Below, one piece after another: positions 61,202 to 64,000 of a stretch of 64,000 nucleotides of DNA (position 1 is its first letter; each line of letters begins with the position of its first letter). The stretch comes from Spirodela intermedia. Lineage: Eukaryota > Streptophyta > Magnoliopsida > Alismatales > Araceae. The stretch is taken from positions 3,747,037 to 3,811,036 of the forward strand of contig LR746274.1 of NCBI GenBank assembly GCA_902729315.2, in the 5' to 3' direction. The notes beneath the pieces are model-generated. The model did no database searches, had not been told where the DNA came from, and was given only the letters and a program-made list of their open reading frames with translations. Both the position numbers and the translations under genes were made by a program.

Positions 61202-64000
61202 AGTCTGCAATAGAGATAAAGACAACGTGCACCAGTCTAAAAGAGTCCACGACCGTTGTAGGCAGGTCGCGGGGCTCCTACTGATCCTGTTTCTTTCCTG
61301 GCTAGCAGGCTCAACCGTTTGTCATCGGTGCGAAGTTGTTCGTTCTATCTTGCTCATGCAGTATCAAGCGTCCTCTTTTCATAGTTGACTAACCTCATTA
61401 ACGATAAATAACTATCATCGATATCTATAACATGCATGTGACCTCCCTTGGTTGTACTCGTTCGTTGATTCGAAAGAATCTACGTAGACGACGACGAAGG
61501 CTCCTTATCTCGTCCCTCTTCGACATTTCATCGTCAGAGGGTTGCTTGACTGGGAAGCAAAGCGAACTGTAAGGCAGCGCACTGTTGGCCTGGGACAGTT
61601 CTCTGAGCGATCATTCCGCTCCAAACGAAACACAGTTATTGCACGATAGTCTGCCTTCTCTGTCTCTTTACAATCTCTCTCTGTCTTCTTCCTCGCCTGC
61701 CTCTCTTTCTCTATTTCTCTGCCCGAGGTACTGAGGAGTGATGCCAAGTCAGCTGTTTGATAGGCTGTGACCGTTTGAAGTACAGCAAACCTTCACGTTT
61801 CGACTGACGTTGGCTTTCGACGGAGGCAATCTAATGTAATATAATGGAAACCAGAACCTGTCTGAACAGTGATGGATGGCTATAATCTGATGAGTTTGAA
61901 AGCTGGGTAAATAAAAAATTAAAGTTCATAAGTTTTCGAGCTTTGTTCAGAAGCCAGGACGAGAGTGTAAGTTTATTATTAGAATAATTCAGGATACCGA
62001 CGATAAACAAGGACAAGAGGAAATTGAGGAACCTTGCAAAGCTTTTGGGGCTCATTTCTAACAGGTTAGTATTTGAGAATCCTTGCACTTTATAGATTCT
62101 TACCGGCGTTTTTTCATGAAGTAAGTTTCTTTTGTCAATTGTGTGAGATGGGAATGGTGTAGACTTCCCTTTGATATTGAGTATGCTTAACTAATATAAC
62201 ATACTATATGTAGATAAAAAATAAATTTCATCAACATGGTTCGAGTACCTTTTTTTAATAGATTTAATTCTAATAGGAGTCAGACTATTGAGCTACTAAA
62301 ATATTTATAACATTTCTCGCAATTTAGCGCCTAGATGGTTAAGCCTTCAATTCATATTTAAGATGATGTTGGCAAATGTTGCACACAAGTCACAAGTCAC
62401 TAACGTGTTGTTGATCTTTCTCACTAATAACGATAAAGCTTTTACATCAATATTTTACTTCCTGACGTCTTGTTGATCTTCATATATGTACCAATCACTT
62501 TCCCATGACGGTATATTTTGTAAATATTATGATTTTCACAGTAATATGTAGTATGATCATTTCATGTGATGAAATCAATTAATTTTTTAAATTAAACTTG
62601 TTGATTGAGGTGTGTTCAATGAATTCTTATATTGACATCTAACAAAATTATCTTGAATTGTATATAATTACTTCCACATTTATTCTTATATCATGTATAT
62701 TATTTTAATTGTTCTTGTATCAAATATCATGAGAGTATCCTACATGCAATGTTCTAGTAGTTGCCCTATGAATTATTTAAGTGTCATTGCTCACATTATT
62801 CATGTTCTTGTTCTTAAGTGCTTACATCATAAGAGGTAACGATGATTTGAAGTATTATAACCTGTCTCTAATCTTTACCTTAGCCCACATGCATAGTCAC
62901 TTAGAGTTAAATGAACACTTACCTAAATTACTCCCCATTTTTGTAGATGCTTACACTTATTGTCAAAATGTTGACTTTTATCTTCATGGCTTAACACACG
63001 TCATCATTGATCTTTACAATTTGTACACCAGTCATATCCTTTATGCTCCATATTTTGCTTCAAGTTAAACATGTCTACACTCTAATGTTCTAATAAAATT
63101 ATTTGTTACTTGTCTATAACATGCATGACGAAGTATTTTGTCTTATCCAAAATAATAAATTATAGTATTTAAAATGTTGAGGAATATACATACAGTGCAA
63201 CACTTTTAAATAGAATTGATATTTATGATGTTGTCATCATAACTTTTAGATAGATAATTTATGCATATAAATTTTGACAATGACATTAATTTTAAGCTCA
63301 TGAGAACAAAATTCAACTCAACATATATGGTAATTCCATCCGAGATCAGAAATATTGGACAATGAACTAATTACATGATATTTTTCTATTGAGCTTTTAA
63401 TTGGCAAAAAATATTTAAAAGACCCAAGGATGATTGATGTAGTATACAATGACGGTGAATAGACTAAATCATGATTTCTACCAAATTTTGATTCCTATTT
63501 CAATATGCTATAATCTGTGAGATTAAATCTCATAATTTTGTAGACCAAAAGATCAATGGTCTATTTCTATCTAATGATTAAATTTATAGTGGAATTATGA
63601 TGACTACAAATTAATAACACATACATTCTCTCTCTCTCTCTCTATAATCTCTATATATATAATATTTGATTATTATACCTATAACTAAATATTTATAGGC
63701 TCAAGAACCTTGGTTCTATTAACTTTTTACTTACAATTTTACTACCATAACAAGCTTTCCAAGTGTTGATCAATCAAATATTAATTCCTAGGATATATAT
63801 TGTATGATATAATTCTTCAAAATTTTGCTCATTGGAACTACAATATATGGGGGCTTTTGTTCTTAGAATTCTGAAGCTTTCTGTATCCTTTCCTCATTAT
63901 GCCTTGATATTTTCCCTATTAATGATAACTATGTCATCATTGAAAAATGTCAAAATTTAAAATATTAAAGGAATATCTTCTTACTAAAGACTTGTTATGA
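61202..64000. other. NOI gene 3' flank and AT-rich intergenic DNA
   Basis: 61202-61840 is the likely 3' UTR and flank, ending the GC-rich block. 61850-64000 is strongly AT-rich with frames below 100 codons and no domain. A short (CT)n lies at 63628-63643 followed by (TA)n. Nothing else was seen. Confidence 0.6.

Noticed and set aside
62330-62352. tRNA A-box-like string (tagcgcctagatggttaagc)
   Set aside because: No B-box follows at tRNA distance and no cloverleaf can be drawn; the ggttcgagtacc string lies upstream, not downstream.
1-64000. CRISPR array, bacterial operon or phage features
   Set aside because: Introns, plant gene families and microsatellites throughout; the tandem arrays have no spacer-repeat structure.

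Overview
The window is nuclear DNA of a flowering plant. Eight protein genes can be read as multi-exon or secreted plant genes with GT-AG introns. They are set in AT-rich intergenic DNA with many (CT)n/(GA)n microsatellites. Family calls come from motif and sequence-pattern memory, and no search was run. I cannot assign the species.

Layout: 0-1 kb holds the 3' end of an unrecognised + strand gene, converging on a RABA5-type Rab GTPase (minus, 932-3924). A degenerate tandem array (4.1-4.6 kb) lies between it and a SYNC2-type asparaginyl-tRNA synthetase homologue (minus, 4951-8053), whose ATP-binding motif residues are substituted. A W-box-dense spacer (8.7-9.2 kb) separates it from an RLSB-type S1-domain plastid RNA-binding gene (plus, about 9688-15461). 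From 15.5 to 20.4 kb the DNA is intergenic, with a second tandem array (17.06-17.59 kb) and a candidate organellar-DNA insertion (17.69-18.14 kb). A STOMAGEN/EPFL9 peptide gene (minus, 20448-21308) and a pentatricopeptide-type gene of the At4g18975 class (minus, 23473-28181) follow.

From 28.2 to 40.6 kb lies a transposon-like desert. It contains an inverted pair of about 0.85-0.94 kb repeats (29742-30680 and 37011-37853), of which the left copy looks decayed by C-to-T/G-to-A change. A DIR1-like lipid-transfer protein (plus, 40639-40962) is intronless. A ten-exon organellar phenylalanyl-tRNA synthetase (minus, 45471-55515) has a third tandem array just upstream (55.7-56.4 kb). A RIN4/NOI-family gene (plus, 60351-61201) comes next, and the rest to 64 kb is AT-rich with no gene I can support.

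Shared theme: RLSB, the PheRS and probably the PPR protein serve organellar gene expression; EPFL9, RABA5, the DIR1-like LTP and the NOI protein belong to development, trafficking and defence. Nothing suggests they form an operon-like system. Exon boundaries were read by hand from splice consensus, reading-frame phase and family expectation.
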